From: Ruminococcus flavefaciens
GTDB taxonomy: Bacteria; Bacillota; Clostridia; Oscillospirales; Ruminococcaceae
Direction: 5' to 3'
Length of the DNA: 5,503 bases
Assembly (NCBI GenBank): GCA_902792495.1
Contig: CADBAC010000322.1
Location: 1-5,503, forward strand
In this document: piece after piece, positions 1-5,503 of the stretch
Layout: each line of letters begins with the position of its first letter
Numbering within the stretch: the first letter of the stretch is position 1
Notes under the pieces: model-generated
Seen by the model: the letters and a program-made list of their open reading frames with translations, nothing else
Told to the model about the DNA's origin: nothing
The model's database searches: none
Made by a program: the position numbers and the translations under genes

Positions 1-1
1 C

Positions 2-106
2 GTTCATATCCGTCATCTGCGTGAAAAAATAGAAGATGACGCAGGTTCTCCGACAGTTATAAAAACTAAATGGGGTGTGGGGTTCATGCTGGAGGATAAC
101 GATTGA
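2..106 (+). CDS. Response regulator, OmpR/PhoB family, C-terminal end only (5' truncated by window)
   Basis: The window opens inside this gene; 34 codons and the TGA stop are present. The peptide begins VHIRHLREKIEDD and ends with IKTKWGVGFMLEDND. This is the end of the winged-helix DNA-binding domain of OmpR/PhoB regulators: the recognition helix (VHIRHLREKI) followed by the beta-hairpin wing, where the family typically reads IKTVxGVGY. The receiver domain and phospho-acceptor Asp lie outside the window. The stop overlaps the TTG start of the histidine kinase by 4 bases, so the two form a translationally coupled two-component pair. As a DNA-binding regulator it is the natural candidate to bind the 11-bp-spaced repeats at 1390-1420. 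The family call is firm; the identity of its target site is inferred. Confidence 0.9.
   Translation, partial: VHIRHLREKIEDDAGSPTVIKTKWGVGFMLEDND
91..95 (+). promoter_or_regulatory. Ribosome binding site for the kinase TTG start
   Basis: A perfect GGAGG lies 7 bases upstream of TTG at 103, inside the end of the regulator gene. The next in-frame ATG is codon 34, which would remove the first membrane helix. The site therefore decides the start in favour of TTG at 103. Confidence 0.75.
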
Positions 107-1380
107 AAAGGCGGTTTATAGTATTATATGTCGTGTTTTTCTCATTGCTGAGCTGTTTCATATGTACGTACATACTTCATTACAGTTCAAAGCAGGTCAT
201 GCCGCAGTATACAACGGAGATAAACAGGCTTATTATCGATACGGGAGAAAAATGGGATGAGTTATCCACACTTGACAATGCCTTTGTTGAAAGCGGAGAA
301 GCCTTTGATTATGCCATAATTGACAGCGAAAGCCGTCTTCTCTGCTATACTAAGGAAGGGATGTCTGTCACTGTTTCTGCCGCTACAGGACATTATGATA
401 TCATAAGGGATATCGAGGTAAACGGCGAAACAGCAGGGAAACTTATAGTACATAATCCATATACAGAACAGAAGCACCTGAGCGATGTCAGGAATGCCAG
501 CATGATAGGGATAATGGCGGCGCTTATGATACTTGTATCTGTCTTATACTTTATTTTTCTCAGAAAACGTGTAGTCCGTCCATTCGGAAAGCTGAAGGAT
601 TTTGCAGTACGTGTTGCAGGCGGCGACCTTGAAACTCCTCTTGAAATGGACAGGGAAAACATTTTCGGCGCATTCACTGAGAGTTTCGATATAATGCGTG
701 AGGAACTCAAAGCTTCACGTAAGCGTGAAGAAGCCGCTGTTAAAAGCCGAAAGGAGCTTATTGCCGAGCTTTCGCATGATATCAAGACTCCTGTTGCATC
801 CATAAAGGCAATGGTCGATTATCTTGAACTTGTCACTGAGGATGACGAGACAAAGGAAACTCTTGCGTCGATTAACAGCAAGGCTGACCGTATAGACAAG
901 CTTGTGGAGAATATGTTCCATGCAACTCTTGAAGAACTTGAACAGCTTCAGGTCGATCCGCAGGAAATGTCTTCACGGGAGATAGAAAAAATCATAAAAG
1001 ACTGTGACGCTCAGAAAAAGGTCACAGTGACGGAGATAAAAGACTGCATGGTATATGCCGATAAACTGAGACTTGAACAGGTATTCGGCAATATATTTTC
1101 AAATTCTTACAAATATGCCGATACCGTGATAACTGTCACAAGTTTTTTCGATGAAGGATTCTTCGTTGTTGAGGTAGCCGACAAGGGCGGAGGAGTTCCC
1201 GATGAGGAACTTGATACCATAATGGGGAAGTTCTGCCGTGGATCGAATGCCGCAGGAAAGGACGGTTCGGGTATCGGACTGTATATTTCCCATTATCTGA
1301 TAAAACAGATGGGCGGAGAACTTACCTGCCGTAATAACGGCGAAGGTTTTACCGTTGCACTGAGTCTGAGGCTCGTTTAG
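103..1380 (+). CDS. Membrane sensor histidine kinase (HAMP-HisKA-HATPase)
   Basis: A 425-residue two-component sensor kinase that should autophosphorylate on His and pass the phosphate to the regulator encoded just upstream. Visible order: membrane helix 1 (about 4-26), an extracytoplasmic region (about 27-133) with a PAS/Cache-like stretch (YAIIDSESRLL), membrane helix 2 (about 134-153), a HAMP linker (about 154-206), and a HisKA helix with the H-box AELSHDIKTP (H225, with the HDxxT phosphatase-type motif through T229). The ATP-binding domain has the N-box FGNIFSNSYKYA (N330, N334), the G1 box VADKGGGV (D360) and the G2 box GSGIGLYI (388-395). All catalytic motifs look intact. TTG is chosen as start because of the GGAGG 7 bases upstream and because it preserves helix 1; it overlaps the regulator stop. 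The external domain separates it from BceS-type kinases, which have almost none. The signal it senses is unknown. Confidence 0.93.
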   Translation: MKRRFIVLYVVFFSLLSCFICTYILHYSSKQVMPQYTTEINRLIIDTGEKWDELSTLDNAFVESGEAFDYAIIDSESRLLCYTKEGMSVTVSAATGHYDIIRDIEVNGETAGKLIVHNPYTEQKHLSDVRNASMIGIMAALMILVSVLYFIFLRKRVVRPFGKLKDFAVRVAGGDLETPLEMDRENIFGAFTESFDIMREELKASRKREEAAVKSRKELIAELSHDIKTPVASIKAMVDYLELVTEDDETKETLASINSKADRIDKLVENMFHATLEELEQLQVDPQEMSSREIEKIIKDCDAQKKVTVTEIKDCMVYADKLRLEQVFGNIFSNSYKYADTVITVTSFFDEGFFVVEVADKGGGVPDEELDTIMGKFCRGSNAAGKDGSGIGLYISHYLIKQMGGELTCRNNGEGFTVALSLRLV

Positions 1381-1389
1381 AACCTCTGT

Positions 1390-1420
1390 TTAAAGAATAA
1401 TTAAAGAATCGACAAAGATT
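1390..1420 (+). promoter_or_regulatory. Three direct repeats at 11-bp spacing, likely response-regulator operator
   Basis: TTAAAGAAT occurs at 1390-1398 and again at 1401-1409, and a diverged third copy ACAAAGATT (6 of 9 matching) lies at 1412-1420. The shared AAAGA cores are exactly 11 bp apart, one helical turn. OmpR/PhoB-family regulators bind as head-to-tail dimers to direct repeats with this spacing, as in the Pho box. The third repeat ends 17 bp before the -10 hexamer, so it sits where a -35 element should be (1415-1420, AAGATT, a poor match). That is the layout of an activator replacing the -35. Binding by the neighbouring regulator is inferred. Confidence 0.65.
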
Positions 1421-1434
1421 TTAAAAATGCAATA

Positions 1435-1443
1435 TGTTATAAT
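1435..1443 (+). promoter_or_regulatory. Extended -10 promoter for the transporter operon
   Basis: TGTTATAAT is a perfect extended -10 (TG, one base, TATAAT at 1438-1443). No good -35 lies at 16-18 bp, and the direct repeats occupy that position, which points to activator dependence. Transcription would begin near 1450, giving a leader of about 43 bases before the ATPase start at 1493. The -10 hexamer overlaps the first three bases of the terminator hairpin. Confidence 0.65.
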
Positions 1444-1481
1444 AAGGTCATACAGGAAAGAACTGTATGACCTTATTTTTT
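1441..1481 (+). terminator. Rho-independent terminator between kinase and ABC genes
   Basis: A perfect 15-bp inverted repeat (arms 1441-1455 and 1463-1477) with a 7-base loop GAAAGAA, running into six T at 1476-1481. The stem is AT-rich (5 G-C pairs of 15), so strength is uncertain, but its length and the T-run are typical. It would end transcripts coming from the kinase gene. RNA starting near 1450 at the internal promoter would lack most of the left arm and could form only about 6 bp (1450-1455 with 1463-1468), so that RNA should escape. The T-run abuts the GGAGG of the ATPase gene, so the hairpin in read-through RNA could also affect its translation. Confidence 0.7.
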
Positions 1482-1492
1482 GGAGGACTGCT

Positions 1493-2257
1493 ATGGATAA
1501 AAAGAAAGTCATTGTCAGGACCGAAAAGCTGTCGAAAAGTTTTTCCGTTGGCGGAAAGCAGCAGCACGTTATAAAGAATCTTGATCTTGAAATATATGAA
1601 GGGGATTTTACTGTTATCATGGGCTCGTCGGGAGCAGGCAAATCAACTCTGCTCTATATGCTTTCGGGAATGGATAAGCCATCTCTTGGCAGAGTGGATT
1701 ACTGCGGTGAGGATATCACCGGTATGAACGATGACAAACTTGCTGTATTCCGCAGAAAGCACTGCGGTTTCGTATTTCAGCAGATACATCTCGTTGACAG
1801 CATGAGCGTTATGGACAATGTGATAAGTACGGGTATGCTTATCGGTCAGAAGCAGAAGGATTTGAAGAAAAAGGCAATGGGATTGTTTGAGCAGATGGGC
1901 ATAAGCGAAGATCTCACAAAGAAATTCCCGGCACAGATATCGGGCGGTGAAGCACAGAGAGCCGCAGTTGTAAGGGCGATAATCAACGAACCTGATATAG
2001 TATTTGCTGATGAGCCTACGGGAGCTCTCAACAGCGCAGGCGTAAAGGCTGTGCTCGATGTTCTGACAAATATCAACAATGAAGGACAGTCGGTGGTTAT
2101 GGTCACGCATGATATCAAATCTGCAAGACGAGCCAACCGTATCATTTACTTGCAGGACGGCGGCATAGTCGGGGAGTGTGAACTAAGCAGATATGTCAGC
2201 GGAGATGAGGAACGTCATGAGAAGATAAGGAAGTTTCTGGAGGGGATGGGATGGTAA
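1493..2257 (+). CDS. ABC transporter ATP-binding protein (MacB/LolD/BceA-type)
   Basis: A 254-residue ATPase that powers the FtsX-type permease encoded next to it. In order: Walker A GSSGAGKST (44-52), Q-loop FVFQQ (Q96), signature ISGGEAQR (149-156, Ile in place of the usual first Leu), Walker B IVFADEP (D173, E174), D-loop region TGALNS (176-181) and switch His in VTHD (H206). The ADEPTGALNS form is common in Firmicute BceA-like and MacB-like ATPases that pair with FtsX permeases in mechanotransmission, peptide-resistance or envelope-stress roles. All catalytic residues are present. ATG at 1493 is chosen because GGAGG (1482-1486) lies 6 bases upstream; an in-frame ATG at 1427 lies before the predicted transcription start and would make the hairpin coding. 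Its 3' end overlaps the permease start by 7 bases, implying coupled translation. Confidence 0.93.
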   Translation: MDKKKVIVRTEKLSKSFSVGGKQQHVIKNLDLEIYEGDFTVIMGSSGAGKSTLLYMLSGMDKPSLGRVDYCGEDITGMNDDKLAVFRRKHCGFVFQQIHLVDSMSVMDNVISTGMLIGQKQKDLKKKAMGLFEQMGISEDLTKKFPAQISGGEAQRAAVVRAIINEPDIVFADEPTGALNSAGVKAVLDVLTNINNEGQSVVMVTHDIKSARRANRIIYLQDGGIVGECELSRYVSGDEERHEKIRKFLEGMGW

Positions 2258-2925
2258 AGCTTATAAAAGCAGGCTTCCACAAGGACAGAACGATACTTGC
2301 TGTATTTCTTATCATAATCGTGATATCGTCATTCATTCTGCATTCGGGAATATTTGCTTCCATGTATCCCGGGCTTTATGATGAATATGCCGATGAGTAC
2401 GGACTTGCCGATGGGTTCGTATATGCTGATGCGGACCGTGAGACCTTGGAAAGTATCCTTGCCGGGAATGAAGATATAGAGTCCTATATCATTCAGGATA
2501 TGATCGAACTGAATAATATAAAGTACACAACGAGCCAAAACTCAACGGAAAAAACTGCAAGCTGGAACGTTCAGCGCTACGGTGACAATGTGGGCTGCAA
2601 TGAGACCCGGTTTGAAAAACTCGATAACGGCACAGACGGCAGGCGGATCTATATCTGTACATATGATGCGGCTGTTCATGATTGGGATATTGGGGATAAA
2701 ATATACATTGAGACAGTTCTCGGAAAGCAGGAATACACTGTTTCGGGAATTTATCAGGATCTGTTCAACATTGCTTCTTATATGATCGATGATGTGTCGT
2801 TCACAGAACTTGCTCAGGCCGCAGAGCAGGCAGGAAGCTCGGCAATGCAGATCGCATATTATCATATCAAGAGCGGAACAGAGATTGATGATACGATAAA
2901 ATATATCAACGACATGATACGATAA
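2251..2925 (+). CDS. FtsX-type ABC permease, N-terminal part (frameshifted gene)
   Basis: This 224-residue frame is the front part of the transporter permease. It has a short basic N-terminus, one membrane helix (about 14-35) and then the start of a large extracytoplasmic domain like those of MacB-type permeases. The start ATG lies inside the end of the ATPase gene, with GGAGGGG just upstream. The frame ends at TAA (2923-2925) inside the second copy of a 26-bp tandem duplication. With one copy removed, the frame would run without a stop from DDTIKYVNDKLQ into the downstream permease frame and give a 772-residue protein, a normal size for this family. As it stands the product would have one helix and no FtsX domain, so it is probably non-functional alone unless it pairs with the downstream half. 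The permease identity rests mainly on the downstream half and on gene order. Confidence 0.8.
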   Translation: MVKLIKAGFHKDRTILAVFLIIIVISSFILHSGIFASMYPGLYDEYADEYGLADGFVYADADRETLESILAGNEDIESYIIQDMIELNNIKYTTSQNSTEKTASWNVQRYGDNVGCNETRFEKLDNGTDGRRIYICTYDAAVHDWDIGDKIYIETVLGKQEYTVSGIYQDLFNIASYMIDDVSFTELAQAAEQAGSSAMQIAYYHIKSGTEIDDTIKYINDMIR

Positions 2926-2940
2926 AATATGTCAACGACA
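2889..2940 (+). repeat. 26-bp tandem duplication that breaks the permease frame
   Basis: Two adjacent 26-base units, 2889-2914 and 2915-2940, differ at one base only (A at 2905, G at 2931). Since 26 is not a multiple of 3, the extra copy shifts the frame and exposes the TAA at 2923-2925. In the first copy the upstream frame reads DTIKYIND; in the second copy the downstream frame reads DTIKYVND, the same peptide with Ile changed to Val. Both frames therefore encode the same segment, which shows they were once one gene. Confidence 0.95.
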
Positions 2941-2978
2941 AGCTTCAGGAAAAAGGCAGTGAGCCCTATGGAGAGTCA

Positions 2979-4595
2979 ATGCAGACCAGCAGAAGCAGAA
3001 TAACGGTAATAGTGAATATCCTTGCAGGATTTATGGCTGTATTTGCACTGATAATAATAATGATCTGCATGATAATGATAGTTTTCACCATAAACAACAA
3101 TATCAGCAGGGACATCGTGAATATCGGAGTTCTTCGTGCAGTCGGATATACAGTGGGACAGATACGTGCTGCGCTGACTGTGGAATATGTCATTATCGGA
3201 GTCATCGGCGCTGCGGCAGGTTCAGCCCTTTCATATGTCTTTTTCCCTGCAATGGAGCATGGATTCATCAGAGAAGTCAGCGGAGGTATTATCTGGAAGG
3301 AGCGTTTGTATCCCGTCTTAACATTCGGAGTTCTGGCAGGAGTTACACTTTTTATGATGGGAGCGGCTTATTTTTCAACGAGGAAGATAAAGAAGCTGCA
3401 TCCTGCAACGGCTCTGAGGTTCGGACTGAAGTCAAACAGCTTCAAAAAGAATCATCTGCCGCTGAGTGAAACTAAAGGTGAACTGAATTTTCTGCTTGCG
3501 ATGAAAAGTTCATTGCAGAATATGGGACAGAATATCACCATATTCTTTATTGTCACAGCTGTGGCGTTTGTCACAATGATCTCGGGATTGCTTTACTACA
3601 ATACAAAGGTGGATATAACATATTTTCAGCGAATGATACAGGGCGATTCTCCCGACATTTATCTTTATCCCGATGACATTTCCTGTGATTCGGCATACAG
3701 AATGATCGATAAGATAAGCGGAGTCAGCGGAGTGTGGCAGGTATACGGGCTTGCTTCTGTTACAGCAAGTACAGGAGGAACAGAGGTAGATCTTATCTAT
3801 GTTTCGGAGCCTGATTATGTGTACTGCGGTATATATGAAGGTGAGATAATGCGCAAAGATAACGAGGTCGTGATCGGCAGTACAGTTGCGGCAAAACTGA
3901 GAGTCGGTGTAGGCGATGAGATAGCAGTTGAATACGGTAACGAAAGCAGAAGATACCTTATAACCGGGCTTCAGCAGAATATTATGAGCAGCAGAGTGTA
4001 CATGACGGATAAGGCCGCTCAGAATTTAGGTATAGATACTGTGTACAATTCTCTCAGGGTAAGAGTCGAAAATGCGGATCATGAGAGGGTAGACGATGTT
4101 ATCAGCAGGATAGAGGCTCTGGAAATGGGCTTCAGCAGGATAAGAAATAATTTCAGGGAACTGAGAAGCAATGATTATACACCTGTTCTTGCTGTGGGAT
4201 TGGGCGTATATATCATGGTGATACTCAGCATAGCTACAGTTGCCTTTGTAATAAGGCTTCTGCTAAAAACAGTTTTCATCAAGAAAGAGCGTGAATTCGG
4301 CATAAAAAAAGCTGTGGGCTTTACAAGTAAACAGCTGCGGTATCAGCTTTCGCTGTCACTTATGCCCACAACGGTCATAGCTGCCGTTACGGGTTCAGCA
4401 GCAGGTTATTTCCTGCTCGACCCGCTTTTCACACTCATACTCGGCGGATACGGTATAAGAAATGCGGAACTTCTTCTTCAGCCGCTTCTGATACCGATCA
4501 CAGCTGTCGCCGTAACATTGGCTGTATTTATATTCAGCTTTATCATGTCACGAAAGATGAAAAAGCTTTCGGCGTATAAACTCATACAGGAATAA
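2979..4595 (+). CDS. FtsX-type ABC permease, C-terminal part (frameshifted gene)
   Basis: This 538-residue frame carries most of the permease. It has a first FtsX unit with helices at about 12-36, 64-89 and 109-132, then a helix at about 187-206, a second extracytoplasmic domain (about 207-401), and a second FtsX unit with helices at about 402-429, 457-480 and 501-523. Each FtsX unit has the cytoplasmic coupling motif after its first helix: RDIVNIGVLRAVGYT (44-58) and REFGIKKAVGFT (438-449). With the upstream part the full protein would have eight helices in two 1+3 sets and two external domains. In frame it is open upstream to about 2892. ATG at 2979 is the first usable start after the stop of the upstream part, with a modest GGAG 5 bases before it, so independent or reinitiated translation is possible and would keep all seven helices. 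It equals residues 235-772 of the restored permease. Probably a pseudogene half or an unusual split permease. Confidence 0.85.
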   Translation: MQTSRSRITVIVNILAGFMAVFALIIIMICMIMIVFTINNNISRDIVNIGVLRAVGYTVGQIRAALTVEYVIIGVIGAAAGSALSYVFFPAMEHGFIREVSGGIIWKERLYPVLTFGVLAGVTLFMMGAAYFSTRKIKKLHPATALRFGLKSNSFKKNHLPLSETKGELNFLLAMKSSLQNMGQNITIFFIVTAVAFVTMISGLLYYNTKVDITYFQRMIQGDSPDIYLYPDDISCDSAYRMIDKISGVSGVWQVYGLASVTASTGGTEVDLIYVSEPDYVYCGIYEGEIMRKDNEVVIGSTVAAKLRVGVGDEIAVEYGNESRRYLITGLQQNIMSSRVYMTDKAAQNLGIDTVYNSLRVRVENADHERVDDVISRIEALEMGFSRIRNNFRELRSNDYTPVLAVGLGVYIMVILSIATVAFVIRLLLKTVFIKKEREFGIKKAVGFTSKQLRYQLSLSLMPTTVIAAVTGSAAGYFLLDPLFTLILGGYGIRNAELLLQPLLIPITAVAVTLAVFIFSFIMSRKMKKLSAYKLIQE

Positions 4596-4616
4596 AAAAA
4601 TCAGGGGGAAATAATT

Positions 4617-5321
4617 ATGATCATCAGAAAAATAACCGCTTTTTTATCAGCGGTGTGTATTATCGGAAGCGGATCTGCTTTTAACAGAGATGTATGCAGA
4701 CAGCACACGTTAACTGCAAGAGCAGAATTTCATGATTCGGGAGAATTAGGCGGTGATCTCAGGTGGGAACTTGATGATAAGGGCGTATTGAAGTTCAGCG
4801 GTAACGGAGAATTAACAGACTGGCCAAGGGTTGAACGTGACCCGGGTCTGTACAACTACTACAAGATAAAAGAAGTAATAATAGGCGAGGGGATCACAAA
4901 AGTAGGGTATATTGACTATTCCGGATACAAACTTGAAAAGATAACCATTCTTGATCCCGATTGCATTATATGTGAAACTCCCGATAATGCCGATCCGGAA
5001 GAAAGCGGAGTCATCAGCAAGGTAAGATTCAAAGGCTGTATATACGGGTACAGCGGTTCAACTGCTCAAAGATACGCAGAGAAACACGGTTTTTCCTTTG
5101 AGGCGATAGACAATATAGCTGAAAGAAAAGCAGGGGATGTGAACTGTGACGGAGAGTTCGATATAGCAGATGTGGTTCTGCTCCGGAAATGGCTGCTCTC
5201 CGTTCCTGATACCGAACTTGCCGACTGGAAGGCTGTGGACTTCTGTGATGATGATGTACTTGATGTATTCGACCTCTGCATTATGAAACGGGAATATCTT
5301 AAAGAAACAGGCAGCCATTAA
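4617..5321 (+). CDS. Secreted BspA-like leucine-rich-repeat protein with type I dockerin
   Basis: A 234-residue exported protein. The N-terminus (MIIRK, then a hydrophobic stretch about 6-22) is a signal peptide; cleavage could follow GSA (19-21) or ARA (34-36). Residues about 44-66 (GGDLRWELDDKGVLKFSGNG) match the opening seen in BspA-like surface proteins, followed by degenerate LRR_5-like units (VIIGEGITKVGYI, LEKITILDPDC) and the typical closing segment IYGYSGSTAQRYAEKHGFSF (142-161). The C-terminus is a type I dockerin: first calcium loop DVNCDGEFDIAD (174-185), helix VVLLRKWLL, second loop DFCDDDVLDVFD (208-219) with Cys and Asp replacing the usual Asn and Gly, then LCIMKREYL. Dockerins bind cohesins on scaffoldins or the cell surface. 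No catalytic domain is visible, so it may be a binding or structural component. A strong AGGGGG lies 8 bases before ATG, and the gene starts 21 bp after the permease stop with no visible terminator, so co-transcription is likely. Confidence 0.88.
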   Translation: MIIRKITAFLSAVCIIGSGSAFNRDVCRQHTLTARAEFHDSGELGGDLRWELDDKGVLKFSGNGELTDWPRVERDPGLYNYYKIKEVIIGEGITKVGYIDYSGYKLEKITILDPDCIICETPDNADPEESGVISKVRFKGCIYGYSGSTAQRYAEKHGFSFEAIDNIAERKAGDVNCDGEFDIADVVLLRKWLLSVPDTELADWKAVDFCDDDVLDVFDLCIMKREYLKETGSH

Positions 5322-5408
5322 CCGTGGTATTCGTATAGCAGCTTTTGCGTATTATTGAGGTAGACATTCTGAAGAAGCATCTTCTCGAATCTGTTTCCCA
5401 AGACTATT

Positions 5409-5490
5409 AATTTTGCCCCCATATAGGGCGCACACCAGAAAAGTTTGAATTTATCATTTTTTCAGGTGCGCCCTATATGGGGGCAAAATT
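5409..5490. mobile_element. 82-bp miniature inverted-repeat element (MITE-like) with CTATT target duplication
   Basis: Two perfect 25-bp inverted repeats (5409-5433 and 5466-5490) enclose a 32-base AT-rich centre. The outer ends read AATTTTGCCCCC and GGGGGCAAAATT. Immediately outside both ends is the same 5-mer, CTATT (5404-5408 and 5491-5495), as expected for a target-site duplication; the match can also be read as CTATTAA, making the exact boundary uncertain by two bases. There is no room for a transposase, so it would be mobilised in trans. A simple terminator is less likely because the stem has T-rich 5' and A-rich 3' ends, the reverse of a normal terminator, and there is no T-run after it. 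No IS family is recognised. The intact inverted repeats suggest recent insertion or selection on the hairpin. Confidence 0.65.
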
Positions 5491-5503
5491 CTATTAAAAG
5501 TCT

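Noticed and set aside
398..415. GATATC-N6-GATATC palindrome inside the kinase gene
   Set aside because: It lies within well-supported coding sequence for the external domain and is short enough to be chance.
1409..1414. TCGACA as a -35 element
   Set aside because: It is 23 bp from the -10 hexamer, too far for a sigma-70-type promoter, and overlaps the direct repeats.
1427..1492. An upstream in-frame ATG that would extend the ABC ATPase by 22 residues
   Set aside because: It lies before the -10 element and inside the promoter/hairpin region, has no ribosome binding site, and adds residues unlike the family; ATG at 1493 has GGAGG at 6 bases.
1643..2145. Long minus-strand open frames opposite the ATPase gene
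   Set aside because: They mirror a strongly conserved ATPase on the + strand, have no recognisable domains, and are expected shadows of codon bias.
2929..3003. A short frame starting at ATG 2929, overlapping the end of the first permease part
   Set aside because: It is only 24 residues, in neither useful permease phase downstream of the duplication, and stops at 3001-3003.
5366..5390. Imperfect hairpin (ATTC, GAAGA / TCTTC, GAAT) after the dockerin gene as a terminator
   Set aside because: The stem is short with an internal mismatch, low in G-C, and followed only by CTGTTTCCC rather than a T-run.
5409..5490. The long inverted repeat read as a rho-independent terminator of the dockerin gene
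   Set aside because: The loop is 32 bases, the stem has U-rich 5' and A-rich 3' ends and there is no U-run after it; flanking CTATT repeats favour an inserted element.

Overview
The window looks like a chromosomal segment from an anaerobic Firmicute of the Ruminococcus type. The main reason is the last gene, a secreted protein with a BspA-like leucine-rich-repeat region and a C-terminal type I dockerin in the style I associate with Ruminococcus cellulosome and surface proteins. Strong GGAGG-type ribosome binding sites and tightly packed, overlapping genes fit that group. The genus is an inference from motifs, not a database match.

Layout, all genes on the + strand: (1) the last 34 codons of an OmpR/PhoB-family response regulator (2-106); (2) an overlapping sensor histidine kinase starting at TTG (103-1380); (3) a compact control region (about 1381-1492) with three response-regulator-style direct repeats at exact 11-bp spacing, an extended -10 promoter and a 15-bp perfect hairpin followed by a T-run; (4) an ABC ATPase of the MacB/LolD/BceA type (1493-2257); (5) an FtsX-type permease split into two reading frames (2251-2925 and 2979-4595) by a 26-bp tandem duplication; (6) the dockerin protein (4617-5321), 21 bp after the permease; (7) a 182-bp tail holding an 82-bp miniature inverted-repeat element flanked by CTATT direct repeats.

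Working model: the kinase senses an extracellular signal through a domain of about 107 residues between two membrane helices and phosphorylates the regulator. The regulator binds the 11-bp-spaced repeats and switches on the ATPase, permease and dockerin genes from the extended -10 promoter. The hairpin would stop transcripts arriving from the kinase gene, so the transporter unit would depend mainly on its own regulated promoter. The gene order resembles antimicrobial-peptide or cell-envelope-stress modules of Firmicutes, but the kinase has a real extracellular domain, unlike the BceS intramembrane-sensing type, and a dockerin protein appears to be part of the output operon.

The points most worth a second look are the permease frameshift caused by a tandem duplication (removing one copy restores a 772-residue protein), the promoter embedded in the terminator stem, the dockerin protein tied to a regulated transporter, and the short terminal element. 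I do not see a wholly new type of system; the novelty is in this combination and its control region.
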